Source: Neobacillus sp. OS1-2 (GTDB lineage: Bacteria; Bacillota; Bacilli; Bacillales; Cytobacillaceae). Taken from it: a stretch of 64,000 nt of DNA. Position 1 is the first letter of the stretch; every line of letters begins with the position of its first letter. Below are positions 55,121 through 64,000 of this stretch, in pieces. A model generated the notes under the pieces. That model was not told where the DNA came from. It did no database searches and was given only the letters and a program-made list of their open reading frames with translations. The DNA lies in the NCBI RefSeq assembly GCF_030915505.1, contig NZ_CP133265.1, forward strand, positions 310,001-374,000, read 5' to 3'. Position numbers and translations under genes: made by a program.

Positions 55121-56104
55121 TTAATACTCAGCAAGCTCACGCATTGCTTTTTCGACCTTTTCAGGGTTTACCATAAAGAATTTTTCCATTGTTGGTGCAT
55201 ACGGCATTGCCGGAACCTCAGGACCAGCCAGACGCTTAATTGGAGCATCCAGGTCAAACAAACAATGCTCGGCGATAATTGCTGATACTTCACTCATAAT
55301 GCTTCCTTCTTTTGTATCCTCTGTTACAAGCAGCACTTTACCTGTCTTAGACGCGGCCTCAATGATCGCTTCTTTATCAAGTGGATAAACGGTACGTAAA
55401 TCAAGAATATGAGCTGAGATTCCATCCTTAGCAAGTTTTTCTGCTGCTTGAAGGGCAAAATGAACACATAGTCCATAGGTGATCACCGTGATGTCATCGC
55501 CTTCACGTTTTACATCTGCTTTTCCGATTGGTAATGTATAATCTTCTGTTGGTACTTCGCCTTTAATTAAGCGATAGGCACGTTTGTGTTCGAAAAATAG
55601 CACAGGATCATTATCACGAATCGCTGCCTTCAATAGACCTTTTACATCATAGGGAGTAGAAGGCATCACAATCTTCAATCCGGGTTGGTTTGCAAATACG
55701 GCCTCAACCGATTGGGAATGATAAAGTGCCCCATGCACCCCACCGCCGTATGGTGCCCGAATAACCATCGGACAGCTCCAGTCGTTATTTGATCGATAGC
55801 GAATTTTTGCCGCTTCTGAAATAATTTGATTTACTGCCGGCATGATAAAATCAGCAAATTGCATTTCAGCAATCGGACGCATGCCGTACATCGCGGCACC
55901 GATTCCTACCCCCGCGATTGCAGATTCGGCAAGTGGTGTATCAATGACTCTTTCTTCGCCAAATTGCTCATACAAACCTTGAGTAGCTTTAAAAACGCCA
56001 CCTTTTACACCAACATCTTCACCAAGAACAAACACCTTTGAATCCCGTTCCATTTCTTCTCGAATGGCCATTGTTACTGCGTCAATATAAGAAATTACTG
56101 CCAT
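55121..56104 (-). CDS. bkdAB: Branched-chain 2-oxoacid dehydrogenase E1 beta subunit
   Basis: The 327-residue beta chain of the thiamine-diphosphate decarboxylase has the N-terminal pyrimidine-binding domain (L-G-E-D-V-G-V-K-G-G-V-F at residues about 27-38) and the transketolase C-terminal domain (D-L-R-T-V-Y-P-L-D). It contacts E2 and completes the active site with BkdAA. It lies 12 bases after bkdAA and 15 bases before bkdB, so expression is tightly linked. Confidence 0.96.
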   Translation of the reverse strand: MAVISYIDAVTMAIREEMERDSKVFVLGEDVGVKGGVFKATQGLYEQFGEERVIDTPLAESAIAGVGIGAAMYGMRPIAEMQFADFIMPAVNQIISEAAKIRYRSNNDWSCPMVIRAPYGGGVHGALYHSQSVEAVFANQPGLKIVMPSTPYDVKGLLKAAIRDNDPVLFFEHKRAYRLIKGEVPTEDYTLPIGKADVKREGDDITVITYGLCVHFALQAAEKLAKDGISAHILDLRTVYPLDKEAIIEAASKTGKVLLVTEDTKEGSIMSEVSAIIAEHCLFDLDAPIKRLAGPEVPAMPYAPTMEKFFMVNPEKVEKAMRELAEY

Positions 56105-56116
56105 GTTCCGTCCCCC

Positions 56117-57112
56117 TTACATGTTCCCATAAACATATTTCAATGCATCCTCTGGTGCTGCATACGGGGCATTTTCTGCATAATCAGTAGCCTCGTTTAC
56201 TAATTTCATTACGCGATCATTGATTTCTTTTTCCAGCTCATCATTCATGACGCTAGTTTCTTTTAAATAAGCGCCAAAAGTGATAATTGGATCTTGTGTT
56301 TTTGCTTTGGCCACTTCATCAGGTGCCCGATATGAACGATCATCATCATCAGATGAGTGCGGTGTCAGACGGTAAGAAACCGTTTCAATCAACGTGGCAC
56401 CCTCACCGCGGCGACCGCGGTCAGCAGCTTCTTTTACCGCTTTATAGACTTCGAGCGGGTCGTTCCCATCAACAGTAAATCCTGGTATTCCATAGCCAAT
56501 TGCTCGATCCGATACTTTCTCGCAGCCTAATTGTTTTTCAATCGGGACGGAAATGGCGTATTTATTATTTTCACACATAAATATGACAGGAAGCTTGTGT
56601 ACACCCGCAAAGTTTGCACCCTCGTGGAAATCCCCTTGGTTAGAAGAACCTTCACCAAACGTGACAAAGGTTACAAGATCTTTTCTTTCCATTTTTCCTG
56701 CCAGGGCAACACCTACAGCATGTGGAACTTGTGTCGTTACCGGCGATGAACCAGTAACAATCCGATTTTTCTTCTGACCAAAGTGACCTGGCATTTGCCG
56801 CCCGCCGGAATTCGGATCTTCCGCTTTGGCAAAACCTGAAAGCATCAATTCCTTTGGTGTCATACCAAACGTTAACACCACACCCATATCACGATAATAT
56901 GGCAGTACGTAATCCTTATCCTTATCTAGGGCAAAGGCAGCACCAACTTGGGCGGCTTCTTGACCTTGACATGAAATAACGAACGGGATTTTACCTGCAC
57001 GGTTTAATAACCACATCCGCTCGTCAATACGGCGAGCCAAAAGCATCGTTTCATACATTTCCAAAACCTTTTCATCGCTTAGACCTAAAGCTTCATGACG
57101 CTTTTCTACCAT
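56117..57112 (-). CDS. bkdAA: Branched-chain 2-oxoacid dehydrogenase E1 alpha subunit
   Basis: The 331-residue alpha chain carries the thiamine diphosphate motif starting G-E-G-S-S-N-Q-G-D-F-H-E and ending C-E-N-N-K-Y-A. The phosphorylation-loop-like segment S-Y-R-L-T-P-H-S-S-D-D-D is also present. The ATG at 57110-57112 is preferred because GGGAGGT lies nine bases before it, while an ATG three codons upstream touches that site; the length then matches B. subtilis BkdAA (330). Confidence 0.96.
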   Translation of the reverse strand: MVEKRHEALGLSDEKVLEMYETMLLARRIDERMWLLNRAGKIPFVISCQGQEAAQVGAAFALDKDKDYVLPYYRDMGVVLTFGMTPKELMLSGFAKAEDPNSGGRQMPGHFGQKKNRIVTGSSPVTTQVPHAVGVALAGKMERKDLVTFVTFGEGSSNQGDFHEGANFAGVHKLPVIFMCENNKYAISVPIEKQLGCEKVSDRAIGYGIPGFTVDGNDPLEVYKAVKEAADRGRRGEGATLIETVSYRLTPHSSDDDDRSYRAPDEVAKAKTQDPIITFGAYLKETSVMNDELEKEINDRVMKLVNEATDYAENAPYAAPEDALKYVYGNM

Positions 57113-57154
57113 TAATTCCATACCTCCCGAATGTTCGCCTAAAAAATTATTTAT

Positions 57155-58576
57155 TTATGAATGAATTGCTTTCCCGTCGACTGCAAGTGCAGCCTCGCCA
57201 ATCGCTTCTGATAGAGTTGGATGTGGATGAATCGTATGAGCCACTTCCCATGGTGTCGCATCTAAAACCATTGCAAGTCCCGCCTCTGTAATCATATCTG
57301 TTACGTGCGGACCAATCATATGCACCCCTAGAATATCATTGGTCTCATCATCGGCGACAATTTTCACAAATCCATCGGATTCACCAAAAACAAGTGCCTT
57401 ACCAATTGCCCTGAAAGAGAACTTTCCAACCTTTACTTTATACCCTTTTTCTTTTGCCTGATCCTCTGTTATCCCAACGCTGGATACCTCTGGATTACTA
57501 TAAATACATCTTGACACTAAATTATAATCAAATGGTGACGGATCTTTACCGGCAATATGTTCGACAGCTACAATCCCCTCATGTGAGGCTACATGGGCCA
57601 ATTGTAATCCGCCAATCACATCGCCAATAGCATAAATATGTGATTCTTTCGTTTGGAAAAATTCATTTGTGGCAATAAAGCCTTTTTCCACTTGGATTTC
57701 GGTATTTTCTAGTCCAATTCCTTCCGTATTTGCCTGACGACCAACAGAGACAAGGAGTTTGTCAGCTTTATATTCCTTCACGCTACCTTTAACCTCCGCA
57801 GAAATAGCGACACCATTATCTCTTACAAGCGTTTCGGCTAAAACCTTTGCACCTGTTACAAGTTTAATACCTTTTTTCTTCATCAGCCGTTGCATTTCCT
57901 TTGAAACTTCCTTATCTTCCGTCGGAATAATGCGATCAGCATATTCAATCACAGTAACCTCAACACCGAAATCAGAAAGCATGGATGCCCATTCGATGCC
58001 AATAACACCGCCGCCCACGATAATAATGGAACTTGGAAGTGCTTCAAGCTGTAAAGCTTCGTCAGAAGACATCACATAATTGCCGTCTATTTCGAGTCCG
58101 GGAAGTGTTCTTGGTCTTGAACCAGTAGCAACAATTACATTTTTAGGAATAAGCATTTCATTTTCGTTTCCATTGTTCATTTCAACCGAAATAGTTCCAG
58201 GCATTGGCGAAAAGATAGATGGTCCAAGAATCCTGCCAAGCCCTTCGTATACATCAATCTTACCTTGCTTCATCAAATGTTGGACACCTTTATGTAGTTG
58301 ATCAATTATTTTATTTTTTCTTTCTTGTACTTTACCAAAATTCAAGGATACTTCGCTCGTGATGACTCCAAAGTCCTCACTATGTTTGGCAGTGGCAAAC
58401 ACCTCTGCACTTCTTAGCAGCGCTTTACTGGGAATACAGCCCTTATGAAGACATGTGCCGCCTAGATTTCCTTTTTCTACAATCGCTGTTTTCAAGCCAA
58501 GCTGTGAGGCGCGAATAGCAGCTACATAGCCGCCTGTTCCACCGCCAAGAATGACTAAATCGTATTCCTGTGACAT
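57155..58576 (-). CDS. lpdV: Dihydrolipoyl dehydrogenase (E3) of the branched-chain complex
   Basis: LpdV reoxidises the lipoyl group with NAD. The 473-residue flavoprotein has the FAD motif G-G-G-T-G-G, the redox disulfide Cys42/Cys47 in G-G-T-C-L-H-K-G-C, the NAD motif G-G-G-V-I-G-I-E and the C-terminal catalytic H-P-H-P-T-L-S-E. It lies between buk and bkdAA, the order seen in B. subtilis, and is specific to this complex rather than to pyruvate dehydrogenase by position only. Confidence 0.95.
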   Translation of the reverse strand: MSQEYDLVILGGGTGGYVAAIRASQLGLKTAIVEKGNLGGTCLHKGCIPSKALLRSAEVFATAKHSEDFGVITSEVSLNFGKVQERKNKIIDQLHKGVQHLMKQGKIDVYEGLGRILGPSIFSPMPGTISVEMNNGNENEMLIPKNVIVATGSRPRTLPGLEIDGNYVMSSDEALQLEALPSSIIIVGGGVIGIEWASMLSDFGVEVTVIEYADRIIPTEDKEVSKEMQRLMKKKGIKLVTGAKVLAETLVRDNGVAISAEVKGSVKEYKADKLLVSVGRQANTEGIGLENTEIQVEKGFIATNEFFQTKESHIYAIGDVIGGLQLAHVASHEGIVAVEHIAGKDPSPFDYNLVSRCIYSNPEVSSVGITEDQAKEKGYKVKVGKFSFRAIGKALVFGESDGFVKIVADDETNDILGVHMIGPHVTDMITEAGLAMVLDATPWEVAHTIHPHPTLSEAIGEAALAVDGKAIHS

Positions 58577-58598
58577 TTCTTATTCCTCCCCATTCTCT

Positions 58599-59702
58599 TT
58601 AAATTTTTGCAGTTGTAAAATTTCCCGGATATAACTTTACTTCTTCCTCACCACGTAAGACCCTTATCGCGCCTTCAGCCAATGCTTGAAGTTCATTTTC
58701 ACCTGGATGAACAATAACGTCGGCGATCCAATTAATCCGATCTGTAATGGATTTCACAAAGTCTTTCCCGTATGCCAGTCCACCTGTAAGGATAATCGCA
58801 TCCACCCTGCCGGAAAGTACAGTACTCGCTGCCCCAATTTCCTTTGCCACCTGATAAGCCATCGCCTCATATACAAGCTTTGCCTCTTGATCCCCAGCTT
58901 CTATTCTCTGTTCTACTTTAACGGCATCATTTGTTCCGAGATAGCCAACAAGACCCCCTTGACCAACAAGTCTTTTCATGATTTCTTCCCGGTAATGTTC
59001 TCCTGAAAAGCAAAGGGCTATTAAATCACCAGCCGGTACAGTTCCTGCGCGCTCAGGGCTAAAGGGGCCATCACCATGCAGACCATTATTGACATCTATT
59101 ACTTTACCATGTTTATGGACGCCAACGGTAATTCCGCCGCCCATATGGGTCACAATCAGATTTAATTCGTTGTATTTTTTCCCCATCTCCCCTGCCACTC
59201 TTCTTGCGACAGCTTTTTGATTTAAGGCATGGAAAATACTTTTTCTCTCAATTAAGGAGAATCCAGAGATTCTTGCAATTGGATCCAGTTCATCGACAAC
59301 AACCGGGTCGACAATAAAAGAAGGAATATTAAGACCATTGGCAATTTCATAAGCTATAATTCCACCTAGGTTCGATGCATGCTGTCCGTAAAAACCAGAA
59401 CGTAAATCCTTTAGCATCAATTCATTAACAGCATAAGTTCCGCCTTCAATCGGACGCAGCAATCCACCCCGTCCGCAAACAGCCGATAATTTAGAAATGT
59501 TGATCCCTTCATGATCCAGTGTTTCCAAAATAGTATTTTTTCTAAATTCATATTGATCAATTATAGTGGAAAAATGATTAATTTCCTCCGCCTCATGGCG
59601 GATTGTTTTTTCAAAAATGGAAATTTCATTATCGAAGACTCCGATTTTGGTTGATGTTGAGCCTGGGTTGATGATGAGAATCCGATATTTATTATCTGGC
59701 AA
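58599..59702 (-). CDS. buk: Butyrate (branched-chain fatty acid) kinase
   Basis: Buk phosphorylates branched short-chain acids or, in reverse, makes ATP from acyl phosphates produced by Ptb. The 367-residue acetokinase-fold protein has [10 protein letters not shown] near its start, the T-H-M-G-G-G-I block and the C-terminal L-T-G-G-L-A-Y. The TTG at 59700-59702 is preferred since GGAGGT lies seven bases upstream; this gives the usual N-terminus. It is separated from bcd by about 220 bases with a hairpin and a dispersed repeat. Confidence 0.93.
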   Translation of the reverse strand: MPDNKYRILIINPGSTSTKIGVFDNEISIFEKTIRHEAEEINHFSTIIDQYEFRKNTILETLDHEGINISKLSAVCGRGGLLRPIEGGTYAVNELMLKDLRSGFYGQHASNLGGIIAYEIANGLNIPSFIVDPVVVDELDPIARISGFSLIERKSIFHALNQKAVARRVAGEMGKKYNELNLIVTHMGGGITVGVHKHGKVIDVNNGLHGDGPFSPERAGTVPAGDLIALCFSGEHYREEIMKRLVGQGGLVGYLGTNDAVKVEQRIEAGDQEAKLVYEAMAYQVAKEIGAASTVLSGRVDAIILTGGLAYGKDFVKSITDRINWIADVIVHPGENELQALAEGAIRVLRGEEEVKLYPGNFTTAKI

Positions 59703-59739
59703 CGTCGTGACCTCCATTAACAAAAACATCTTAATTAAA

Positions 59740-59775
59740 GGCAAACGCGCTGAATTTTCCATTCAGCGCTTTGCC
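59740..59775 (-). terminator. Hairpin between bcd and buk (possible attenuator)
   Basis: GGCAAAGCGCTGAAT pairs with ATTCAGCGCGTTTGCC on the minus strand with one bulged base and a short loop, then TTTAATTAA. It lies within the bkd operon. Confidence 0.45.
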
Positions 59776-59798
59776 GTTCTAATATTTCAATGAATATC

Positions 59799-59919
59799 TG
59801 TCTAGCTCCAGCGCCTAGGGGCTCGGGGTCATAAGCCAATCCGTCAAGAAGGTAAAGAACAACCTTCTCGCCGGCTCGTCTTATGCCTGTCGCCCCTGAT
59901 CAAGGCGCTTACGCTTTTC
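59799..59919. repeat. Dispersed palindromic repeat, copy D, inside the bkd operon
   Basis: The 121-base element starts TGTCTAGCTCCAGCGCC and ends AAGGCGCTTACGCTTTTC. It matches copy B over nearly its whole length. It ends three bases before the bcd stop codon on the plus strand. Confidence 0.85.
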
Positions 59920-59922
59920 CGA

Positions 59923-61026
59923 TTACCTAGAAATTCTGTGGCTAAGAATGTGATGGCCATTTTGCAAAAATTGACTTCTGGAATTACGGATTCTCTCAAT
60001 TCTTTCTTCCGCCATCCGGTCAGCTGCCACATAGGTAGGGATGCTATCACGTTTTGAAATTTCGATTACTTTTTCAATTGTTGAATAGAGCTGTTCAACC
60101 TTTTTCATTGCCCGTTCTTGGTTGTATCCGTAAAGCTCATCCGCAACATTGATCACTCCGCCCGCATTAATAACGTAATCCGGTGCATAGACAATACCCA
60201 TTTCATGAATGATATCACCATGGCGAGTATCCCTTAATTGATTGTTAGCCGAACCGGCAATTACTTTCGCTTTTAATTGTGGGATTGTTTCATCATTAAT
60301 GGTCGCTCCCAAAGCACATGGGGCGTAAATGTCACATTCAACACCATAGATTTCATCAGGGTCTACCGCAAGTGCACCAAATGCTTCAACCGCACGATTA
60401 ACTGCTTCTTTATTTATATCTGTAACAATCAGTTGCGCTCCTTCTTTATGCAAATATTCACACAAGGTATACGCTACATTTCCAACACCTTGAACCGCTA
60501 CTACTTTCCCTTCAAGCGAGTCCGTTCCAAATGCCTCTTTTGCAGCAGCTTTCATTCCGCGGTAAACGCCATAAGCTGTTACCGGTGATGGATTACCTGA
60601 TGATCCGAATGCAGGGGATATTCCCGTAACATAATCGGTTTCCTCATGAATTAAATCCATATCAGCCACCGTTGTACCCACATCTTCTGCTGTAATATAT
60701 CTGCCATTTAATCCTTGAATGTATCGGCCAAATGCTCGGAACATAGCTTCATTTTTATCTTTCCGAGGATCGCCAATAATAACGGTTTTCCCTCCGCCAA
60801 GATTTAATCCAGCTGCTGCATTTTTATACGTCATCCCTTTGGCTAGACGAAGGGCATCTTCTATTGCAGCCTCTTCTGATGCATATGTCCACATCCTGGT
60901 GCCGCCTAATGCTGGCCCTAGGGTTGTATCGTGAATAGCTATAATCGCTTTTAAACCAGATTGCTTATCTTGACAGAATACGACTTGCTCATAATCAAAT
61001 TTCTCTAAGTACTTGAATAGTTCCAT
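59923..61026 (-). CDS. bcd: Leucine dehydrogenase
   Basis: Bcd deaminates leucine, valine and isoleucine to the 2-oxoacids used by the bkd complex, with NAD. The 367-residue product has the catalytic Lys in [11 protein letters not shown], the N-terminal G-G-T-R-M and the dinucleotide motif V-Q-G-V-G-N-V-A. The ATG at 61024-61026 follows GAGGAGG. The C-terminal tail ([11 protein letters not shown]) runs up to the dispersed repeat, and its last residues may be atypical because of that insertion. Confidence 0.95.
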   Translation of the reverse strand: MELFKYLEKFDYEQVVFCQDKQSGLKAIIAIHDTTLGPALGGTRMWTYASEEAAIEDALRLAKGMTYKNAAAGLNLGGGKTVIIGDPRKDKNEAMFRAFGRYIQGLNGRYITAEDVGTTVADMDLIHEETDYVTGISPAFGSSGNPSPVTAYGVYRGMKAAAKEAFGTDSLEGKVVAVQGVGNVAYTLCEYLHKEGAQLIVTDINKEAVNRAVEAFGALAVDPDEIYGVECDIYAPCALGATINDETIPQLKAKVIAGSANNQLRDTRHGDIIHEMGIVYAPDYVINAGGVINVADELYGYNQERAMKKVEQLYSTIEKVIEISKRDSIPTYVAADRMAEERIERIRNSRSQFLQNGHHILSHRISR

Positions 61027-61055
61027 TGTTTGTTTCCTCCTCGAATGTTGACTAT

Positions 61056-61961
61056 CTATTTTTTTACACAGCATAGCGCTAAGGCAAGCGAATACAGCTT
61101 ACTTTCCGCAGAATCAGCTCTAGATGTTAACACAATTGGTGCTTTTGCTCCCGCAATTATCGCACCAACCTTAGCATTTGCAAAATAAATTAACGATTTA
61201 TACAATACATTTCCTACTTCGATGGTAGGTACTAATAGGATATCAGCTTTTCCTGCAACCTCACTGATAATTCCTTTGTGTTCGGCAGCCAGTGTTGATA
61301 CAGCATTATCTAAGCCAAGCGGCCCATCCACGATGCAGCCGGATATTTGTCCTCGTTTATTCATTACCGTTAACGCTGCTGCATCCATTGTTGCCTGCAT
61401 GACAGGATTAACTACCTCGACTGCGGCGATTGGTGCCACTTTTGGGTTGTCAATTCCAACTGACTTAGCAAGTGAAACGGTATTCATAATAATTTGCGCC
61501 TTTTGTTCTAAGTCAGGGGCAATATTCATTGCAGCATCAGTTATAATAGTAAAATGATCGTAACCAGGAATTTCAAAAAAAGCAGCATGCGATAAAACGT
61601 TTCCGGTTCTAAGACCAAATTCCTTATTCAGAACAGCTTTTAAAAGGACGTTGGTTGGAACATTACCTTTCATTAATACATTTGCCTCTTTGTTAGATAC
61701 AGACTTAACGGCTAACTCAGCAGACATGGCAATGGATCCGGTTTCCACAATTTTTATTTCATTCCTGTTTATCGGCTTATTCTTTTTCTTTTCAATTAGA
61801 GAAATAATTTCTTTTTGATCACCGAACAGGATAAAACGTGCAAGATTTCGGTCCAATGCATCTATCACTGCTTCAATAACTTCAGCATTTTCTGCCGCAG
61901 CAACCGCAACTGTATTTTTACTTCCCTGGGTTGCTCTGTCAATTAGTGAATCTAGCAACAA
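61056..61961 (-). CDS. ptb: Phosphate butyryltransferase
   Basis: Ptb exchanges CoA of butyryl or branched acyl-CoA for phosphate, working with Buk. The 301-residue product is of the PTA/PTB family, with V-L-M-K-G-N-V-P-T near residue 90, T-D-A-A-M-N and G-P-L-G-L-D-N-A. The TTG at 61959-61961 aligns with the start of B. subtilis Ptb (L-L-L-D-S-L-I against M-K-L-K-D-L-I); AAAGGG precedes it by 11 bases. First gene of the operon, 47 bases after a sigma-54 promoter. Confidence 0.92.
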   Translation of the reverse strand: MLLDSLIDRATQGSKNTVAVAAAENAEVIEAVIDALDRNLARFILFGDQKEIISLIEKKKNKPINRNEIKIVETGSIAMSAELAVKSVSNKEANVLMKGNVPTNVLLKAVLNKEFGLRTGNVLSHAAFFEIPGYDHFTIITDAAMNIAPDLEQKAQIIMNTVSLAKSVGIDNPKVAPIAAVEVVNPVMQATMDAAALTVMNKRGQISGCIVDGPLGLDNAVSTLAAEHKGIISEVAGKADILLVPTIEVGNVLYKSLIYFANAKVGAIIAGAKAPIVLTSRADSAESKLYSLALALCCVKK

Positions 61962-62007
61962 GTTGTCATCAACCCTTTCCCCTTTTCTGCAACCCCGATA
62001 TATTAAT

Positions 62008-62025
62008 ATGCAAGAACCATGCCAA
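62008..62025 (-). promoter_or_regulatory. Sigma-54 (SigL) promoter of the bkd operon
   Basis: On the minus strand TTGGCATGGTTCTTGCAT has the invariant GG and GC with ten bases between them, and matches TGGCAC-N5-TTGCW at all but one fixed base. Confidence 0.9.
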
Positions 62026-62085
62026 GAATAAATTAATGAAAACGCTTTATTCTCCGTATCCTCGTTGCGCAAAATTTTTCAATCC

Positions 62086-62101
62086 ATGCAATTTATTGCA
62101 T
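62086..62101. promoter_or_regulatory. Palindrome upstream of the bkd promoter (candidate BkdR site or bkdR terminator)
   Basis: ATGCAATTTATTGCAT is a perfect inverted repeat about 75-90 bases upstream of the -24 element, overlapping the bkdR stop. Distance suits an activator site. Confidence 0.4.
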
Positions 62102-64000
62102 GCTATTTTTTTCAATTTTGTATTTGTCTAGTTTATAATATAAATTTCTCACCGATAATCCAAGTGTTTTAGCTGTTAATGTTTTATTCCCATTTAACCG
62201 GAGTAAAGTTTGCTGGATGATTTTGGCTTCATATGTCTCCAGCATATCTGATAATGATTGCTCTAACTCATAGGATTCATTAAAACTTGTGACAGGAGGC
62301 TCACTTCCTGCTTTTTTCAACTCGGGTAAATGAGGAACATCTATTAACGTCTCATAATAATTCATAAAAATAATGGCTCTGCCAAGAATATTTTCTAATT
62401 CCCGTACATTTCCGGGCCAGTTATAGCCCATTAATTGGAGTAAAGCCGCGTGCGTTACCCCTTCAACATTTCTACCATAATCCCAATTTATTTTTTGAAT
62501 CAACCGCTCACATAAAACGGGAATCTCTTCTATTCGCATCCGTAACGGTGGAATATGAATAGGCATGCGGTTTAAACGATAGTATAAGTCTTCCCTAAAG
62601 GATCCTTTTGCAATACCCTTTTCTAAATTAACATTCGTAGCAGCAATGACTCTTACATTGATGGTAACAGGCTTTGTTCCGCCAACACGAATGATTTCAT
62701 TTTCCTGTAGCACCCGTAAGAGCTTTGCCTGGGTATTAGCTGAAAGCTCCCCAATCTCATCTAGAAAAATGCTGCCATTATTTGCTTCTTCGAAAAGACC
62801 TCTCTTGCCCCCACGAATAGCACCGGAAAAAGCCCCTTCCTCATAACCAAACAATTCACTTTCTAATAACGATTCAGAAATAGCCGCACAATTGACACGG
62901 ACAAACTTGTTATATTTTCGATCACTTGCATTATGTATAGCATGGGCAAATAACTCCTTACCCGTTCCTGATTCACCTCGAAGAAGGACGGTTGCAGGTG
63001 TCTTAGCTCCTAACTTTGCCTGCTCTATGGCAAGCATCATTTCATCAGAATGGCCAATAATATCCTCAAAGGAATATTTGGCCTCCAGGGTGCGGATAAT
63101 TTGTCTTGCTCGGCTTAATTCCCTGCTTAGTGATTTCATTTCAGACATATCATGGATAACTCCGACACTGCCTTTTAATTTCCCTTTAACAATGATCGGG
63201 GCAACATTCACAATTACTTCCTTTTTATTTGCCCCCACTCTCATCGGCACACCCCGAACAGCCCTTCTAGTTTGCAGTACCTTCATATGCATACTTTCAC
63301 CCTCAGAGATGTCTGCCGTTGCAGGCTGCCCTATTACTTGCTCTTTTGTCAGTCCTGTTAAGCGGGTATAGGCAGGATTAATCAGGATTCCCCGTCCATT
63401 CTCATCGACAACAGATATAGCATCATCACTCGAATGGATGATGGCTTGCAGCATGGTTTGAATTTCCTTTAAATCTGTGATTTCCTCTGCCAGATTAACA
63501 ACCTCTGTTATATCCTTAAAAACCGCAAAGGCACCGATTAATGTACCATTTTCTTCAATTATCGGAATCCGTGTTGTGATGATTTTTCGGTCATTACTTA
63601 AAACCATTTCTTGATTTGCCTCTGTTCTCCTCGTTTCTAGGATGATGGGAAGCCTGCTTGAAGGAATAACTTCTAATACTGCTTTTCCGATTGCTTGCGC
63701 TTTTTTCACGCCCATAATTTCTTCAGCACGTTTATTAAACAAAATCACTTTTCCATGTTGGTCAATGACCACCATTCCATCATTTGTAGCGTTAAAAATT
63801 AATTCCTGCTGATATGATTCATTTTGGTGTTTAGCAACCAGTTCCTCTTTTTCCTCTATTAATTTTGAAACAAGGAAGGCCACACTTCCTGGAATTAATA
63901 CAGTTTTTTTATTTCTTGTCTCTCGTAATTCTTGAAAAACAGTGTCATCCCCTGTTACTTCGATAATAATATCGATGTCTTTAGTTAGAAAAGGCTGCCA
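62093..64000 (-). CDS. bkdR: Sigma-54-dependent transcriptional activator BkdR (5' end missing)
   Basis: BkdR activates the bkd operon with SigL. The frame is open to the right edge, so about 636 residues are visible and the N-terminus (about 690 in B. subtilis) is cut. Two PAS domains lie before the AAA domain. The AAA domain has Walker A G-E-S-G-T-G-K-E, the sigma-contact loop G-A-F-S-G-A (usually G-A-F-T-G-A), Walker [10 protein letters not shown] and the R-fingers region. A Fis-type helix-turn-helix closes the protein ([13 protein letters not shown]). It is co-oriented with the operon and ends 68 bases before the promoter. Confidence 0.93.
   Translation of the reverse strand, partial: WQPFLTKDIDIIIEVTGDDTVFQELRETRNKKTVLIPGSVAFLVSKLIEEKEELVAKHQNESYQQELIFNATNDGMVVIDQHGKVILFNKRAEEIMGVKKAQAIGKAVLEVIPSSRLPIILETRRTEANQEMVLSNDRKIITTRIPIIEENGTLIGAFAVFKDITEVVNLAEEITDLKEIQTMLQAIIHSSDDAISVVDENGRGILINPAYTRLTGLTKEQVIGQPATADISEGESMHMKVLQTRRAVRGVPMRVGANKKEVIVNVAPIIVKGKLKGSVGVIHDMSEMKSLSRELSRARQIIRTLEAKYSFEDIIGHSDEMMLAIEQAKLGAKTPATVLLRGESGTGKELFAHAIHNASDRKYNKFVRVNCAAISESLLESELFGYEEGAFSGAIRGGKRGLFEEANNGSIFLDEIGELSANTQAKLLRVLQENEIIRVGGTKPVTINVRVIAATNVNLEKGIAKGSFREDLYYRLNRMPIHIPPLRMRIEEIPVLCERLIQKINWDYGRNVEGVTHAALLQLMGYNWPGNVRELENILGRAIIFMNYYETLIDVPHLPELKKAGSEPPVTSFNESYELEQSLSDMLETYEAKIIQQTLLRLNGNKTLTAKTLGLSVRNLYYKLDKYKIEKNSMQ

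Noticed and set aside
62892..63371. 159-codon open frame antisense to bkdR
   Set aside because: It mirrors conserved AAA and PAS coding sequence and has no start signal of its own.

Overview
The window is ordinary core chromosome of an endospore-forming Bacillaceae bacterium, low in G+C. Gene content and order closely follow the Bacillus subtilis segment that runs from scpA/ribT/lysA through spoVA-sigF, xerD-fur, the yqk and yqj genes and the art transporter to the bkd operon. Several insertions, losses and dispersed repeats suggest a Neobacillus-like relative rather than B. subtilis itself; that placement is inference, because no rRNA is present. No phage, insertion sequence, CRISPR array, defence island, tRNA or rRNA was found.

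Layout. 1-4.5 kb: 5' part of scpA, a 28-aa YjcZ-type peptide, a DUF309 gene (YpuF), a stand-alone ribT, ypuA behind a SigM-type promoter, and lysA. 4.6-11 kb: a reduced spoVA operon (AA, AB, AEA, AF only), then dacF-spoIIAA-spoIIAB-sigF with SigF- and SigH-type promoters and a Spo0A box. 11-20.5 kb: pdp, a frameshifted purine nucleoside phosphorylase gene, drm, xerD, yqzK, fur, spoIIM, endoQ, nudF, mciZ, yqkF and yqkE. 20.6-24.3 kb: scoB, scoA, a thiolase and, divergently, HMG-CoA lyase, together a ketone-body/leucine-end module inserted between yqkE and yqkD. 24.4-34 kb: yqkD, yqkB, a CDGSH protein, the SOS-type yolD-uvrX pair with two LexA boxes, yqzH, a tandem hairpin array, a 1058-aa SWIM/SNF2 helicase, yqjQ and yqjP. 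33.7-42.4 kb: a proline T-box and proI, a family 2 glycosyltransferase, namA, rnz, zwf, a Y-family polymerase and a peptidase.

42.6-64 kb is mostly one metabolic theme. BkdR (sigma-54 activator, cut by the window edge) faces a clear -24/-12 promoter in front of ptb-bcd-buk-lpdV-bkdAA-bkdAB-bkdB, which oxidises branched-chain amino acids to acyl-CoA. Downstream lie mutA-mutB-meaB and, after a bacilliredoxin, the arginine-type ABC transporter artPQR, an L,D-transpeptidase and a Prli42-type peptide, then mce and a frameshifted carboxylase beta subunit. With a biotin carboxylase alpha subunit encoded elsewhere, these genes would carry propionyl-CoA from valine and isoleucine to succinyl-CoA. The sco/thiolase/HMG-CoA lyase cluster could handle the leucine end products.

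The least explained features are the four-unit 51-52 nt hairpin array near 28.4 kb, a four-copy dispersed palindromic repeat family (one copy inside the bkd operon), the spoVA operon without C, D and EB, and two single-base G-run frameshifts that could be sequencing errors. I found no convincing new multi-gene system.
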